DNA of 64,000 nucleotides from Tetragonia tetragonoides (Eukaryota > Streptophyta > Magnoliopsida > Caryophyllales > Aizoaceae), in assembly GCA_038025085.1 (NCBI GenBank), contig CM076144.1, positions 44,365,001 through 44,429,000 of the forward strand. The letters run 5' to 3'. Of the stretch, positions 51,701 to 62,589 are shown one piece after another (position 1 is the first letter of the stretch; every line of letters begins with the position of its first letter). Under the pieces are notes generated by a model. It was not told where the DNA came from, searched no databases, and was given only the letters and a program-made list of their open reading frames with translations. A program made the position numbers and the translations under genes.

Positions 51701-54700
51701 ACCACTCCAGTGGAAAGCATTCTTCTTCAATAGACTAGTTAGAGGTGCAGCCACTTGCCCATAATCTTTTATGAATTTCCTATAGTACCCTGTTAACCCA
51801 AGGAAGCCTCGTAGAGCCTTGGCAGATTGAGGAATTGGCCAATCAGTGATGACCTTAATTTTTGTTACATCGACTTCGACTCCAGCACCATGAATGATAT
51901 GACCAAGATAGGCCACCTGAGCTCGCCAAAAAAACACTTGGACTTCTTTAAGAACAACATGTTAGCCCGTAAAAGTTCAAAACTATTCTCACATGCTGCA
52001 TATGCTCAACCCATGTTTTGCTATAAATTAAGATGTCATCAAAGAAGACCAAGACAAACTTACGCAAATAAGGTTGGAAAATTTCGTTCATCAAACTCTG
52101 GAAAGTTGAAGTGGCGTTGGTAAGCCCGAATGGCATGACTAGAAATTCAAAATGCCCGTGGTGCGTTCTAAAGGCTGTCTTTTCCACATCTGATGGTGCC
52201 ATTCTGATTTGGTGGTAGCCCGATCGTAAATCCAACTTCGTGAAATGTTGCGCTCCATGAAGTTCATCCAATAGCTCATCCATCACTGGAATTGGAAATT
52301 TATCCTTAACAGTGCAGGCGTTGAGCTCACGGTAATCCACACAGAAACGCCATGACCCGTCATGCTTTTTGACCAAGAGGACTGGGGAAGAGAATGGGGA
52401 TCTGCTTGGCTGAATGATCCCCTGCTGTAGCATCTGGGTACACTGCTTCTCAATCTCGTCTTTCTGGAAATGCGGGTATCTGTAAGGTCTTACTACAACT
52501 GGTCCTGACCCAGGCATGAGAGGAATACGATGGTCACACTCACGGCTAGGAGGCAAACCAGAAGGCTCCATGAAGAGACCTGCAAACTCCGCCAGTAATT
52601 TATCCAATATAACTGTAGTTGAGTTTGGTCCTTGCATCAAATTGAGTCGTGCTGCTGCTTCTTGAGGTTGTCCTCGCCGTAAAATCTCCTTTCCATTTAG
52701 GACAAACTTCATTGTTAAGGAGCTAAAGTCCCACAAAATCGGACCAAGAGTGCACAACCACTTTACCCCCAAAACCACGTCAAACCCTTCTAATGGAATA
52801 GTATAAAAATCAGCCTGAAAGAGGTCTCCTGCAACCTGAAACGATACTGACCTGCAAATGCCCATGCTAGGTATGCGTTCCCCATTTGCAACATAAACTT
52901 GCAGCCCTGGCCTTTTCGACACTTTTAGCCCCAAGCTTGGTAGTATACCTTCACGGAGAAAGTTATGAGTGCTGCCTGAATCTACCAGCACTGAGACAGT
53001 AACTCCGGACACCATTACTAGCAGCTGCATGGTAGGAGAATTGCGAATCCCAGCATGTAGAGAAATCTCAGGATCTGTTATCATGTCTTCCTCTTGTTCA
53101 CTTTCAGCATCGTCATCTGGAACCTCAATCCAAAATAACCTTTTGCATTTATGTCCTATAGAATAGGAATCATCACAGTTATAGCACAATCCTTTGGCCC
53201 TCCTTTCCGCCATTTCTGCTCGTGTCAGTCTCTTGACAAAAGGTGCGGAAGAGCCTGCTTTGCTGCTTCTCCCTACTGGTTTCGTCAGCTGTCCCCCTCC
53301 CTTTGTATAAGAGCTCTTGTTGGTGGAGATAACAGACCCGCTGTTGGATGATCTGGAAGTGGGCCAACTCATGCTGCTACGCGAGGATAAGGTCCCCTGA
53401 TAAACCCTTTGCTTACGCTCCAATGCTCGTGCCATATTCATGGCAACTCTAAGGTTCCCAGGCTGCTGCATCTCAACATCAATCCTGAGGTCTTCTACCA
53501 ACCCAGCGGTAAAGAGGTTCACTTGTTGGTGAGGTTTAAGATCAGAAGTCATGGCCAATAATGACTGAAATTGCCGTTGATATTCCTCCACAGACCAGGT
53601 CTGTCGAAGGTTGGCGAGTTCTCCCAAGGGGTTATTACTCATAGGTGGGCCGAATCTCACGTGACAGCAGTCCTTAAACTGGCCCCATATCCAGTGGTGA
53701 CTCCCTCTCCTCCTGCTCCAGTTGATCAAACCATAGTTGTGCCTCACCCAACAAATGAAACGCAGCCAAGCCCACCTTGTCTCCTTCAGCCGTCTTTTGA
53801 TTGCTGAAGAATTTCTCACATCGTTTCAGCCATCCCAAAGGATAGTCAGTGCCATCATAAGTAGGAAACTCCATTTTGGAGTATCGTGGCACCATAGATC
53901 CCCCCGACTGCGATCCAGATTTGTCTTCCAAACTACCGCTACGGCCACTGCTGTTACTGCTCTGTCCCCCTGCGCTTTCTCCAACAGACCCCTTCCGAAA
54001 CAAAAGGGTCAGTTCTGCCATCTGCTCTTCTAATGCACGTTGTCGTGTAGACATTTGATCCATAAAAGCTTCCAACTTGGCTGCCAAATCCCCGTCACCC
54101 ATGACACCAGGCTCTGATACCAAGATGTTATGTGACTTAGCGTAGGATCTAGTCACGGGTGAGCCCCCTTTCAAGACTGAATTTTGAGAGATTAATTGCT
54201 TACCCTTTTATTGATTACTGTAGGCCCTTTATATAGGCTGTAATAACAAGAGAAAGAAACCCTAGAATATATTACGATCTTAACTAACAAAGGAAAGAGA
54301 TCCCAGTATCCTAAATAATAAGATCTAGATTCTGCAGGATATAAAATCTAATTATTTAGGGAAACAAAATAAACAATTAAAGGAAACTGAATAATAGTCT
54401 AATTGGGTAAGCTAGGCTGTATCTACTGCTGCTGCTGTCTTCTCTGATACTGTTGTCCAACAAAAGCGTCCACATCATTATCCCTTCAATATGATTTTCT
54501 TGTTTGAACATGAGTTCGAATTTACAAACAGCTTTGCCAAAATCCAGAACAACCTGGATTATCACTACCAAATCGGGGCTCCAATAATTTGATCAAACAA
54601 GAGGTGGTTGGATACTAGAAAGGGAATCATATCACAAGCCAGAAGATAAATCTTATTAGAAAGGATAGAAATCAAAAACAAAAGAGAGGACTGATCATTC

Positions 54701-55525
54701 AAGATCAACAAGCAGCAACAGTGAAGACTAATCCACACAGTCTAAAACCAGTTTAAACAATGTACCAATGACATAGAGATTTGAATAACAAATTGAATAG
54801 CAAATCCAAATTCAATATTAGCTCCCAGACCCAAATATCACAGGACTCAAATCATTTAAACAATAATATCCTCTATAACCCACCATAGAACAAGCTTTCA
54901 ATTACCAAGAAAAACAAAAAGAAACAAAAAGAAACAAGTCTCACTGTTCGTCAATGATAAGACTATGTACATCTTGACCTCCCTAGACCCCCACCTAGCT
55001 TGGATCCTCACCAGGTAATGATGGTGTAGTACACCCACACCATAAACATGTTGTATTTGGCACACCCAATATCATAATTTAACTATATAAACAACCTGAA
55101 TTCCACCAAAGTACAAGTGTAGTACAATTCACAACATAAACAACAAAATCAATGCATATTTTCAAATTATATCATCACACACCCACCATTATACAAATTC
55201 ACAATGCTGCCAATACAATTAAGAGCCCACAAAAGAGATAAAAGCAAAACCTTGTAGAGAGGAGAGCAAGAACAAGCAAAGGAGGAACCATGTTCACCAT
55301 AAGAGCTCTTTCTAGAAACTTCCAGGTTGCAGGAACATTGTTGTCCCAACAAATGTAGGACACTAGAACATGGGCAAGGTCTGTTGATGGCAAAGACACA
55401 CCCTTAGAGCCCAAATTTGATGAGATTTGAATTGCCCACAAAAATGGGTCACTGCCCTTTTCTTGGGCAGCCTTTGTTTGCTCTAGGACACTGTCCCAGA
55501 TGCTATTTTCCATGGTCACTGCCAT
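37914..55525 (-). CDS. MED33: Mediator complex subunit 33 (MED33A/B, REF4-related), complete
   Basis: Twelve exons: 55525-55251, 48676-48566, 47509-47162, 46646-46330, 46231-46140, 45503-45149, 43939-43729, 41371-41257, 41181-41020, 40774-40126, 39832-39626, 39034-37914. All junctions are GT-AG and phases agree; the sum is 3963 nt, so 1320 aa, matching the ~1300-aa MED33 family. It starts MAVTMENSIWDSVL; landmarks are KAAQEKGSDPFLWA, LAHVLVSYICWDN, TWKFLERAL, VPPLLVLALLSTR, YRLYMELLKRHVF, WYHTFLALWIAALRFVQR, MRHLIVEACISRNLLD, PPLDYGVGDVPPVGS, WDILEAVPYVVDAALTACAHG and GRHLEFLASTLDG. MED33/REF4 proteins are plant Mediator tail subunits that restrain phenylpropanoid gene expression in the nucleus. 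Intron 1 (6574 bp) contains a 5.1-kb LTR retrotransposon in the same orientation. MAVTMENS is preferred over the internal MENS start by family similarity. A CT-rich leader precedes the ATG. No lesion was found. Confidence 0.94.
42338..42480 (-). mobile_element. Au-like SINE fragment in MED33 intron
   Basis: Plus strand reads 'cccagtgcctccaaagaggc', 'gggtaagggggggtcggttg', 'tacgcagccttacctctgtg', 'agaggctttttccg', i.e. the reverse complement of the widespread plant Au/TS-type SINE 3' half (..aaacagcctct..gtaaggctgcgtac..). Degenerate. It lies in the intron between exons 43729 and 41371. Confidence 0.65.
43091..43205 (-). mobile_element. Second Au-like SINE fragment, more diverged
   Basis: Same order of motifs as the 42.3-kb copy: 'ccctagtgcctct', 'gtaagggaggtctcac', 'cgcccttactctta', 'gagaggctttttccctcaga'. 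Same orientation, same intron. Confidence 0.55.
45688..45720. repeat. (TA)n(CA)n microsatellite after an A-run
   Basis: 'aaaaaaaa' from about 45670, then 'tatata' and 'cacaca', in the MED33 intron upstream of exon 45503. Confidence 0.9.
45814..45935 (-). mobile_element. Third, weak Au-like SINE fragment
   Basis: 'ccccagtgattttcac', 'tcccacctagggaggcctaa', 'ggaggtcagatatgcacaac', 'ttatccctggctcttgttg' follow the same motif order but are highly diverged. Confidence 0.4.
49387..49795 (-). repeat. 3' LTR (409 bp)
   Basis: Homologous to 54126-54477 but with a 57-bp segment (about 49420-49478, 'ctggacaaggaag..ccttgaca') absent from the other LTR. The last ~18 codons of pol lie inside this LTR. 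Confidence 0.9.
49741..54102 (-). pseudogene. Retrotransposon gag-pol with chromodomain, broken
   Basis: Gag begins at MGDGDLAAKLEAFMDQ (54102) with a coiled-coil start, gag core (WLKRCEKFF), and a CCHC-like knuckle CYNCDDSYSIGHKCK (~53190). Pol order is protease (VDSGSTHNF, ~52975), reverse transcriptase with FFDDILIYS (~52040), RNase H (VECDASGSGFGAVL), integrase (CSVCQRH zinc part; catalytic Asp in ISMDFVEG and VSDRDKVF, Glu in NRTIEMYL) and a C-terminal chromodomain (LLIQWAGCHPEDATWE). Breaks: one frameshift in gag near 53700, two near 51985 and 51930 at the end of reverse transcriptase, TAA at 51182-51184, and a frameshift near 50675 in integrase. It cannot make an intact polyprotein; mobilisation in trans remains possible because LTRs, PBS and PPT look intact. 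Confidence 0.92.
49796..49810 (-). other. Polypurine tract of the LTR retrotransposon
   Basis: Minus strand GAGTGGGGAAGTGA immediately precedes the 3' LTR start (TGATGTGG). It also encodes pol residues EWGSD. Confidence 0.7.
54111..54122 (-). other. Primer binding site, initiator tRNA-Met type
   Basis: Minus strand TGGTATCAGAGC, complementary to the 3' end of plant initiator tRNA-Met, three bases after the 5' LTR end at 54126. Confidence 0.93.
54126..54477 (-). repeat. 5' LTR (352 bp)
   Basis: TG...CA ends on the plus strand (TGTTATGTGAC to CACATCA). Followed on the plus strand by TSD TTATC. Lacks the 57-bp segment present in the other LTR. Confidence 0.92.
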
Positions 55526-55772
55526 TAGAGCCAGAGAGAGAGAGTAACAGCCAAACAGGGCGCTAATGAATTGATGGGGGTGAGAAATAAGAAACAATGG
55601 AAATTTATTTTAATGGTATTTGCTGTTTATGGATCTTTTGGATGTTTGGAAAGCAAAAACTCCAAAAAGGAGTGATCAAGTAGACATGGGAAAGGGTCAA
55701 ACAAACTTTGATAACAAGTGGGGCTTCAGATTATGAAATTAGGTATGTCAGTAATTATTTTGAGTGGGCATT

Positions 55773-57366
55773 TATAATTTAGGAAAATTGGCTGCAAATA
55801 ATTCGAAATTTGGGCGGTTCGTCGCGAATATTCCCAAGTTTGCATTCCGTTCAGAATAATTTCAAGTTTGCACATATCCGCCCATAATGCTCTAAGTGAG
55901 AACGGTGTTCAAACTCCGTTAACAGCCGTTTATAGTTTTATCTTACTACATTAATTAGTGGAAAATGTCTGTTTAACTTCCTCTTAAAAATTAAAATTCC
56001 AAACCCATATTAAAAATCCTTCTATCTCCCATGTCATCTCAGGAACTGGCATTTATTGCTACTCACGATTTTGGGTTTGTTTTCCATCGTCAGGACTACT
56101 AGTATTCATTTCATGTCATCCCCATCTTCCCTTAATTAAAATGCTCCATTGATTCATCATTTTTTCCAGAATTTTTTCTCAATTTTTTTTCCTCAGCTTT
56201 TCAGCATCAACAAAAATCCCCTCATGACACAATTATCTTCAGCTTTTCGCTTCCATCAAAATCGAAGTTACAGATACCTTATTACATAGAATGGAGCACG
56301 ACGTTCGAAACCCCTCAATCCTTCACCTCCTCGAAGCGAACCCCTTCATTTTCTCTCTCCTCTCATCGTCGTCATCCCCGCCCATCTACACCAGTGGCAT
56401 GGTGGTATTGTGAGTTCGAGCTCGAGAAATCGCAATCGTCTCGAAAGGAGGAGATCAAGAAGGAGAAATCGACGAAATCGTTCGCCAAATCGCTTGCCGC
56501 TTGGCTTAATTTCCTTTTTGAAAACCCCTAAATCTTGCGGTTGTGATGGTGAAGGTGAAGTTGAGGGTGGAGGGGATAGAAGTAACGGGAAGAGAGAGAG
56601 TGAGACGGTTATGTTAGAATTCTGAAGGTGAGGGTGGAGGGGATAGAATGACGACGGCCATCTACCATTGTTGAGCTTAGATCGAATTGGTAGGAAATGG
56701 AGCCGGGGATGATTTTTTTTTTTTTTTTTTTTTTGTTTGAAAAGGCAAGACAACCAGGTTACCTTTAATAGAGGTTAACCTAAGATGTATTCACTAATTT
56801 GTTAGTGAAGGACTTAATGAACCATTACAGCCAAGAACACATAGAACGGAAGCAAAAAAATGATACAACATAGATAAAATCCAAAATTGAAACATCTTCC
56901 TCTTCCTCTTCATCTTGTTCATCGGCTCAAGAACACAAGAACACAAAGAGGATCAATTCTTCAAAATCCTCTTATCACCATCAATGGAAGATTCAATCGT
57001 TAAGATCACGTCGGAATCGAAAAGAACAACCCAGGATGTGGTCATATACTCATATTAGAGGGAGAGATAGAGGTTGAAGATGAATAAAAAAATAAAAATA
57101 AAAATAAAAAATAAAAATAAAAATAAAAAAAAGGAATTTGGGGTTCAAAAGGGGTTTGCACTTTGCAGGTCTTAAAATGTTTTTTTTAGTAACTTAAAAT
57201 CTGCAACCGTTAACACACTTAACAGGCATAAACGGCTGTAAACGGAGTTTTAACGCGGTTCTCTGGTGCAAACTTGAGATTATTCAGAGCGGAATGCAAA
57301 TTTGGAAGTATTTGCGGCGGACCGCCTAAACTTCGAATTATTGGCAACCAATTTTCCTATAATTTA
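55773..57366. mobile_element. Non-autonomous Mutator-like element with long TIRs and 9-bp TSD
   Basis: Perfect 9-bp direct repeat TATAATTTA at 55773-55781 and 57358-57366 flanks a 1576-bp element whose ends are inverted repeats starting GGAAAATTGG. The TIRs extend about 155 bp (55782-55937 versus 57357-57205), about 80 percent identical by eye, with a ~23-bp gap in the right one. 9-bp TSD plus long TIR is the Mutator hallmark. No transposase inside. The interior (56080-57110) contains GC-richer sequence, a T run (56707-56734), an (aaaaat)n tract near 57090-57130 and a ~28-bp duplicated word (gagggtggaggggatagaa at 56560 and 56630); it could include a captured gene piece. Its left end is ~250 bp upstream of the MED33 ATG. 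Confidence 0.92.
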
Positions 57367-57599
57367 AATGGGATCACAAAAGCAATGTGTAATTGTGTAC
57401 CATGCATTGTAATTAATTTGCCAATTAAGGAGAATATAAATTGCTGCCAAATAGAATTTTGTTTTTTACACAAGCCAATAGAAATTTTTTGTTACACAAG
57501 TCAATAGAATTTTACATAATTATAGTAAATTAATTTATTTTTCGTTTTGAAAGTTAAAATAAGTTAGTTAGAATTGATTTAAAGTTCAAACTTTTGTCG

Positions 57600-58790
57600 T
57601 GAATATGACCATGTTTACTTCTTCTTTTTTTTTTTTGAACTATTTTTACGTTAATTTAATATTGCTTATCTATATTTTTATGTTAATTTACCATTGTTTT
57701 CTCTCTTTGACTAATCTAATCCCTAAATTCTGTCTCAAGCTCTAACTAATTTTTTTCCCTCTAAAAATTATTAATTTTTCCCTCCTATAATCCCTCTCAC
57801 TTGAATAAGTCTTATTCTCTAATAGAATATTACACAAAGCAACGACATTGCAAATTGTTATTGGTATGTGTAAAAACTTATTTCTACACATTGTGTGGCT
57901 TACAAAGGGTCCCAAACAAAAGGATAATTCAGGTAAAAATAACATCTAAATCGATCATTATAACTCCAATGGTTAATACGAGTAACTTAATATGGTACTA
58001 AGGTCGTTCCATTTTCAAAGTCCAAAATCAAAGTTTAATTAAACATAATGCATGTAAACTTGAACTTATGAACTCATATAGGAACATATTTATATATTTT
58101 ATTTGAATCTCTTTACTAAGATATACATATATCATGATTTCAATAATCTCAATCTACAAATTAACCACCAGATAATTATTGTTTCTAATATATATCTTTA
58201 ATAAATAACAGAAATATTGCTCAATCTACTCCTCCTAGTGCTAACCTTCAATATATATCTTCAATAAATTATAGAAATATTGCTCAATCTACTCCTCCTA
58301 GTACTAACCTTTTATATTGAGATGACCAAGAGTTCAAGTACAACATCACCTCAAATGTCAAAGCCTAAAATGTCAAAGAAAGCCAACATCATAACATGCA
58401 ACAAGCTAACAAATAATAACCGTCTAGCAAGCTAACATGCAGTAAAGAGTAAACTTTTACTTTAACAACTTAACATATCTAAACATGTAAAGGAAATACA
58501 TCCACCCATATATCAATGTGTCACATATCATATATGATTATTGTGATATGTCTGAGATTATATGCTTGACAAGTCAACTAGTCTGCTCAATTTCTCTGAG
58601 ATTATATGCTTGACAAGTCAACTAGTTGCTTAACTCACAACAAAACATTAATCAACTAACATCCAAAATACCAAGGAATAAGTCAATTCTTTTAATTTCG
58701 TTATTAGCCTCAAATATTTTGATTAGTAAAAGTAATTATTTACTAATATCAGCATTATGTGCATGTGTCTAATCTTTTTGTTTTCCAGAC
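57600..58790. other. Gene-free interval with two short tandem duplications
   Basis: 'gaaatattgctcaatctact' plus 'cctcctagt.ctaacctt' is duplicated with a period of ~62 bp (58208-58320). 'tctgagattatatgcttgac' plus 'aagtcaactagt' is duplicated with a 44-bp period (58551-58626). Otherwise AT-rich, nothing seen. Confidence 0.75.
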
Positions 58791-58868
58791 AGTCCCTTGA
58801 GCTGAGAATGGATCATGGTGCGCCGAAGTGCAAGGTCCCACCAAACACCATACTTCATCATGGATAAG
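58790..58868 (+). other. Candidate orphan terminal exon
   Basis: A strong 3' splice context (branch-like 'tttactaatatcag', T-rich tract, 'gttttccag' ending 58789) is followed by a frame reading QSLELRMDHGAPKCK.. to TAA at about 58866. No upstream exon is identifiable. It could be a terminal exon scrap of a duplicated gene or chance; the family is not recognised. Confidence 0.25.
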
Positions 58869-59224
58869 AGACAAACGGCCTCTGATTGAATTTAGTTTGG
58901 AGATCCAAAAGCTTGAATTGAGTTCAATCTAAGTAACTAATTAATTTTATAAAAATGTTCATTTTGTTTTTGTTTCATTTTTGGCCCACCTATTGGAATT
59001 TGGTAGTTCGATAGGATCATAGGAGTATAATATATGATTTTTAGTGGTTATGGTAGGTGGAGATAGTGACAGGGATTGAGATACCCACTACAAGTTAAGT
59101 TGCCCCCATTTTGGTGATGGACTTGATGGTTTTGTTTTGTTTTGGTGTGAAGAAAAGTTCCAACTCTTTGTTCCATCTTTTTATCCTCCATCTCCCACAA
59201 ACTTAGATTGTATTATCTTTTAGT

Positions 59225-59402
59225 GGAATAGACTGAATTAAATTGAAGTGAACTGAATTAAATTGAAGTGAACTGAATTGAATTGTAATTTATGAGAAAA
59301 AAGGTAAATTATTAATCTAAATTGAACTGCATTGGATTGTACTGTATTGGATTGAACTGAACCAATAACTAAATTAATTAAGTTGAAAAGAACACACCTT
59401 TA
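59225..59402. repeat. 'gaactgaattaaattgaagt' repeat with an AACACACC end
   Basis: Tandem words 'tgaattaaattgaagtgaac' and 'attggattgaactg', ending 'gaaaagaacacacctttag', which is the inverse of the start of the next MITE. Confidence 0.6.
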
Positions 59403-59455
59403 GAGTAGTGTGTGCGAGAAAAGGTGAATGAGTCAATTGAATTGAACCATTAGTC

Positions 59456-59742
59456 TAAGGGTGTGTTCTTTAGAGCTTACCCGGTCAGTTCACTTCAGTC
59501 CATCGGTGGTCTTCAATTTAGTGATTTTCAGTTCAGTGATATTCAGTTCAGTGATGTTCAATTCAGTTCAGTGGTGTTCAGATCAGAAACATACATTATT
59601 TTGTCTCACAATCTCAATGGTTCAATTCAGTTTAATAGTGTTCAATTCATTTCAATTGTATTCATTTCACTTATTCACTTGTATCAAATTTAATTTAATT
59701 TAGTTCAATTCAACTCAACTCAACTCTAAAAAAATACCCTAA
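59456..59742. mobile_element. Harbinger/Tourist-type MITE, 281 bp
   Basis: TSD TAA at 59456-59458 and 59740-59742. TIRs: GGGTGTGTTCTTTAGAG at the left, and the reverse complement of the right end reads GGGTATTTTTTTAGAG. The interior is 'ttcagttcagtgatgttca' repeats. A TAA-type TSD with short TIR fits PIF/Harbinger MITEs. Open frames across it are not genes. Confidence 0.72.
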
Positions 59743-60213
59743 ATAGAAAAGAAACAAACCATTAATTGCATTAAAGACCTAAGTTTTATGACTAGCACAC
59801 TTTATTTAATCATATCTTTTGTGCATTTTGATTGCATGGTCTTTTTGGGTTGGTAAGCAGTAGTGGCTAGTTCTGTTAGGCTTTGGTCATAATTAATTTG
59901 GTAGGAAAATCTTGGACCCTCATTATTATTTTCCCTTATTATTGTCTAACATGCATTACTGCACTAGTCCCCTTCATATAGGACCAATTGCGGAAAAGAG
60001 ATTAATTATCCACAGTGCTGCTATCCATGAGTAAACTTTACGTCACTCACCAACCATGGAGCGAAATTGTGATCCACGTGGCAATAGTATAGTAGTACAC
60101 CGTTACAAAAACAAGAAGGTAGAATTCTTCTTTCTTAACTTGACTACAACTTCCTTTCAAAAAAAAAAAAAAACTTGACTACAACTCCTTAACGAAAATG
60201 CTCGGTTAATTCT

Positions 60214-60760
60214 AGAGGTGTGTTCTATTCTACTGAGTGAATCTTACTTAATTAATAGAAATCAGTGACAAGATCTTATCTAATCAGTGAAAATTAGTGT
60301 CAAGAGTTTACTGAATCAGTAAGAATCAGTAACAATATTTTATCAAATCGGTGAAAATCAGTTACAGGATCTTAACCAATCAGTGGAGTTCAGTGATACA
60401 TTCTACTTACAGAATCGGTGGAAATACCTTCGTAAATCAAAGAGAGTCAGTGGCAAGACCTTACTGAATCAGTGAGAATCAGTAACATGACCTTACCCAA
60501 TCAGTGAAAATCAGTGACATGACCTCAACCAATCATTGGAGTTCAGTGACATGACTCATATTCTTACTCACGAAATCAGTGAAATGACCTTACTGAATCA
60601 GTGAATCAGTGAAAAGACTTTATTGTATCAGTGACAATTAGAGAGAAGACGTTATCCAATCAGTGCAAATAAGTGGTAGGATATTACCCAATCAATAAAA
60701 ATAAGTGGCAAGATATACCAATAAGTGAGAATCAGTGAAATTAGTGAAAAATAATGCACT
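60214..60760. repeat. ~32-bp minisatellite 'atcagtgaaaatcagtgacaagacctta'
   Basis: Fifteen or so degenerate units built from (A)ATCAGTGA-n-ATCAGTGACA-n-GACCTTACC. It starts just after 'aggtgtgttctattctactg', a MITE-type end motif, so it may be the interior of a larger element. No coding. Confidence 0.8.
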
Positions 60761-62585
60761 TTATGTATTAGAATATTAGCAATCCATGTAATTTTATTGA
60801 TTAATCGTGTGAGGTATCTTCATAACTTAAATTTAAATTTAAATTAAAGAATATTTCTTATTACTGTGGGTTGTTAACCCATAAGAACATAAGATCAACC
60901 TATGATTTCTCTAACTTGTAATTCAAAGTCAGGAGTTTAAAATTTTAGGGAGGCACATATGAGAATTAATTCCTAAACGGAGGTCGTATATTAGGTAGAG
61001 GCCTTTAACCACATAAAAAGAAAGGAAGTTGCTCATCACCTAAGAAAATATTATTACTAGGTAAAGTCAAATGTTATTTTGAAAGTTTTGGTGAAAACTT
61101 ACATGTTGTAAATTAGACATGATGGCACTTAACATAATAGGAGGTGTAAATAATTCCACTAAACGGAATTGAACTTGGAGTGAAATAGATAAAATTGAAT
61201 AATAAAATATGTATGTGAGAGAAAAAGTATGTCCTAAAGTTATTGGACAAGACTAAATTATTGATTTGAGTAAAGAACTCACTCTAAGGTTGTTAGTAAA
61301 TTGCACCACTTTTTTCTTTTATTGTCTGAAAAATAAACAAAGAATGCAATAGTAATAAAAAAATTACTTACAAATAAAGACAATTGCCAAAAAAAAAAAA
61401 TCGCTCCAAATACGGTAGAATCTATGTAAATTAGTACTCATTATATCAACTACATTTTCAATATGACTTTTTCAATGGCTCCAACTTGGTCTAATTTGTC
61501 AAAATTCACATTTTAAATGTTATATTTTTAAAAATAACTTTTTAAAAGACTATTCTTAGGGAAGCTGTTTTTTAAAATCGGTTTGCTTTGATTTAAGAAC
61601 CTTTAGATATAAAGAATTCCTATTTTTTTTTCTCATCGTAAAAGAATCCCTAATTGATCTCTAGAATTACTACAATTTTATCAATGAAGAAATAATAGCA
61701 ATCTCCACATTTGATGATCGATTTTGAACATAGTGATTTATCATAAGTCATATTAGGAAAAGAGAAAAAAAAAAAAAAAATTTCATCCACCATAACAAAT
61801 TCTTTTAAATACATAATTTCTTTAAAAGAAAATGTCACCATTAAACTATAGTTTCAGAGCAATTACTTTTTAAATAATAATTTTTCGTAAGACTTCAATG
61901 ACCCAAAAACATTTATTCCTTTAGTTGTAACCAAATCGCTAAAAATGTTATCTTTGTAGTTACCCAACCACCAATTCTATTTGGTATGTGAACTTAATTT
62001 AACCTATTCTCTAACTGATGCTCCCAAGACCAAATGTTTGCAAACAAATGAATGAACTAGCAAGATGCCCCCAACCACTTAAATACTGTAATTATTCCTT
62101 ATGTCCTATATTTACATTGTCAGTTTGAAATGACAAGGAAGTGAACTTTAACTCAAAATGGACTATGGACTCTATCTCCCTAATTTTTTTTTTGCTAGTC
62201 CAAACTCTATCTCCCTACTTGTTTAACTAAGAAAGAGAGTTTTTGTGGTCCCTTGTGATTATGGTGTAGCCCTTGTAAATCTAAAATCGATACAAACCAA
62301 AATCAACCCATTGAATCAAACATAAAATAACATATAATGAACCCAAGATCAACGACTCATTAATTCCACACCAAATCAACATTGCATCGGACTCCTAAAA
62401 TCATCCATAAATCACAGGGAAGTTAATAAGTCATCATGCAAATTCATGAGAGAGAGAGAGTTTCGATATTTTTCCCTATCCAGCCCATTTAAGTGACAGA
62501 ATATGTCAACATACCAATCCAACATCTCAAGAGTTTCCAGTAATGGAACTGCGAAAGCTAAGATTTGGGACAAACGTTAGTGGTT
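60761..62585. other. Gene-free AT-rich interval
   Basis: Homopolymer runs (61390, 61767) and no supported gene or structured repeat. Confidence 0.6.
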
Positions 62586-62589
62586 TGAC

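Larger units (their letters stand above)
49382..54482 (-). mobile_element. Ty3/gypsy chromovirus LTR retrotransposon with TSD, inside MED33 intron 1
   Basis: Element 49387-54477, flanked by perfect 5-bp TSD TTATC (49382-49386 and 54478-54482). LTRs start TGTTATGTG and end CACATCA. Reading on the minus strand: 5' LTR (54477-54126), PBS, gag-pol, PPT, 3' LTR (49795-49387). A TATA-like TATATAAAG lies in each LTR (near 49545 and 54230). By eye the aligned LTR parts differ at about 6 of ~352 positions, which suggests a recent insertion (well under a few million years at usual plant rates). Chromodomain and 5-kb size suggest a Reina-like chromovirus; the clade needs a tree. It has the same orientation as MED33. 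Confidence 0.93.

Noticed and set aside
49741..54174. Treating the retrotransposon frames as exons of MED33
   Set aside because: They are gag-pol between LTRs with TSD; MED33 exons 1 and 2 join in phase across it.
53674..54174. Gag start upstream of 54102 (MKGGSPVTRS)
   Set aside because: That start lies within the 5' LTR and upstream of the primer binding site; the ATG at 54102 is the first after the PBS.
59461..59703. Plus-strand frames of 76-80 codons
   Set aside because: They translate the TTCAGTTCAGTGAT interior of a MITE.
60214..60760. CRISPR-like array of regularly spaced repeats
   Set aside because: Degenerate eukaryotic minisatellite without unique spacers; plant genome.
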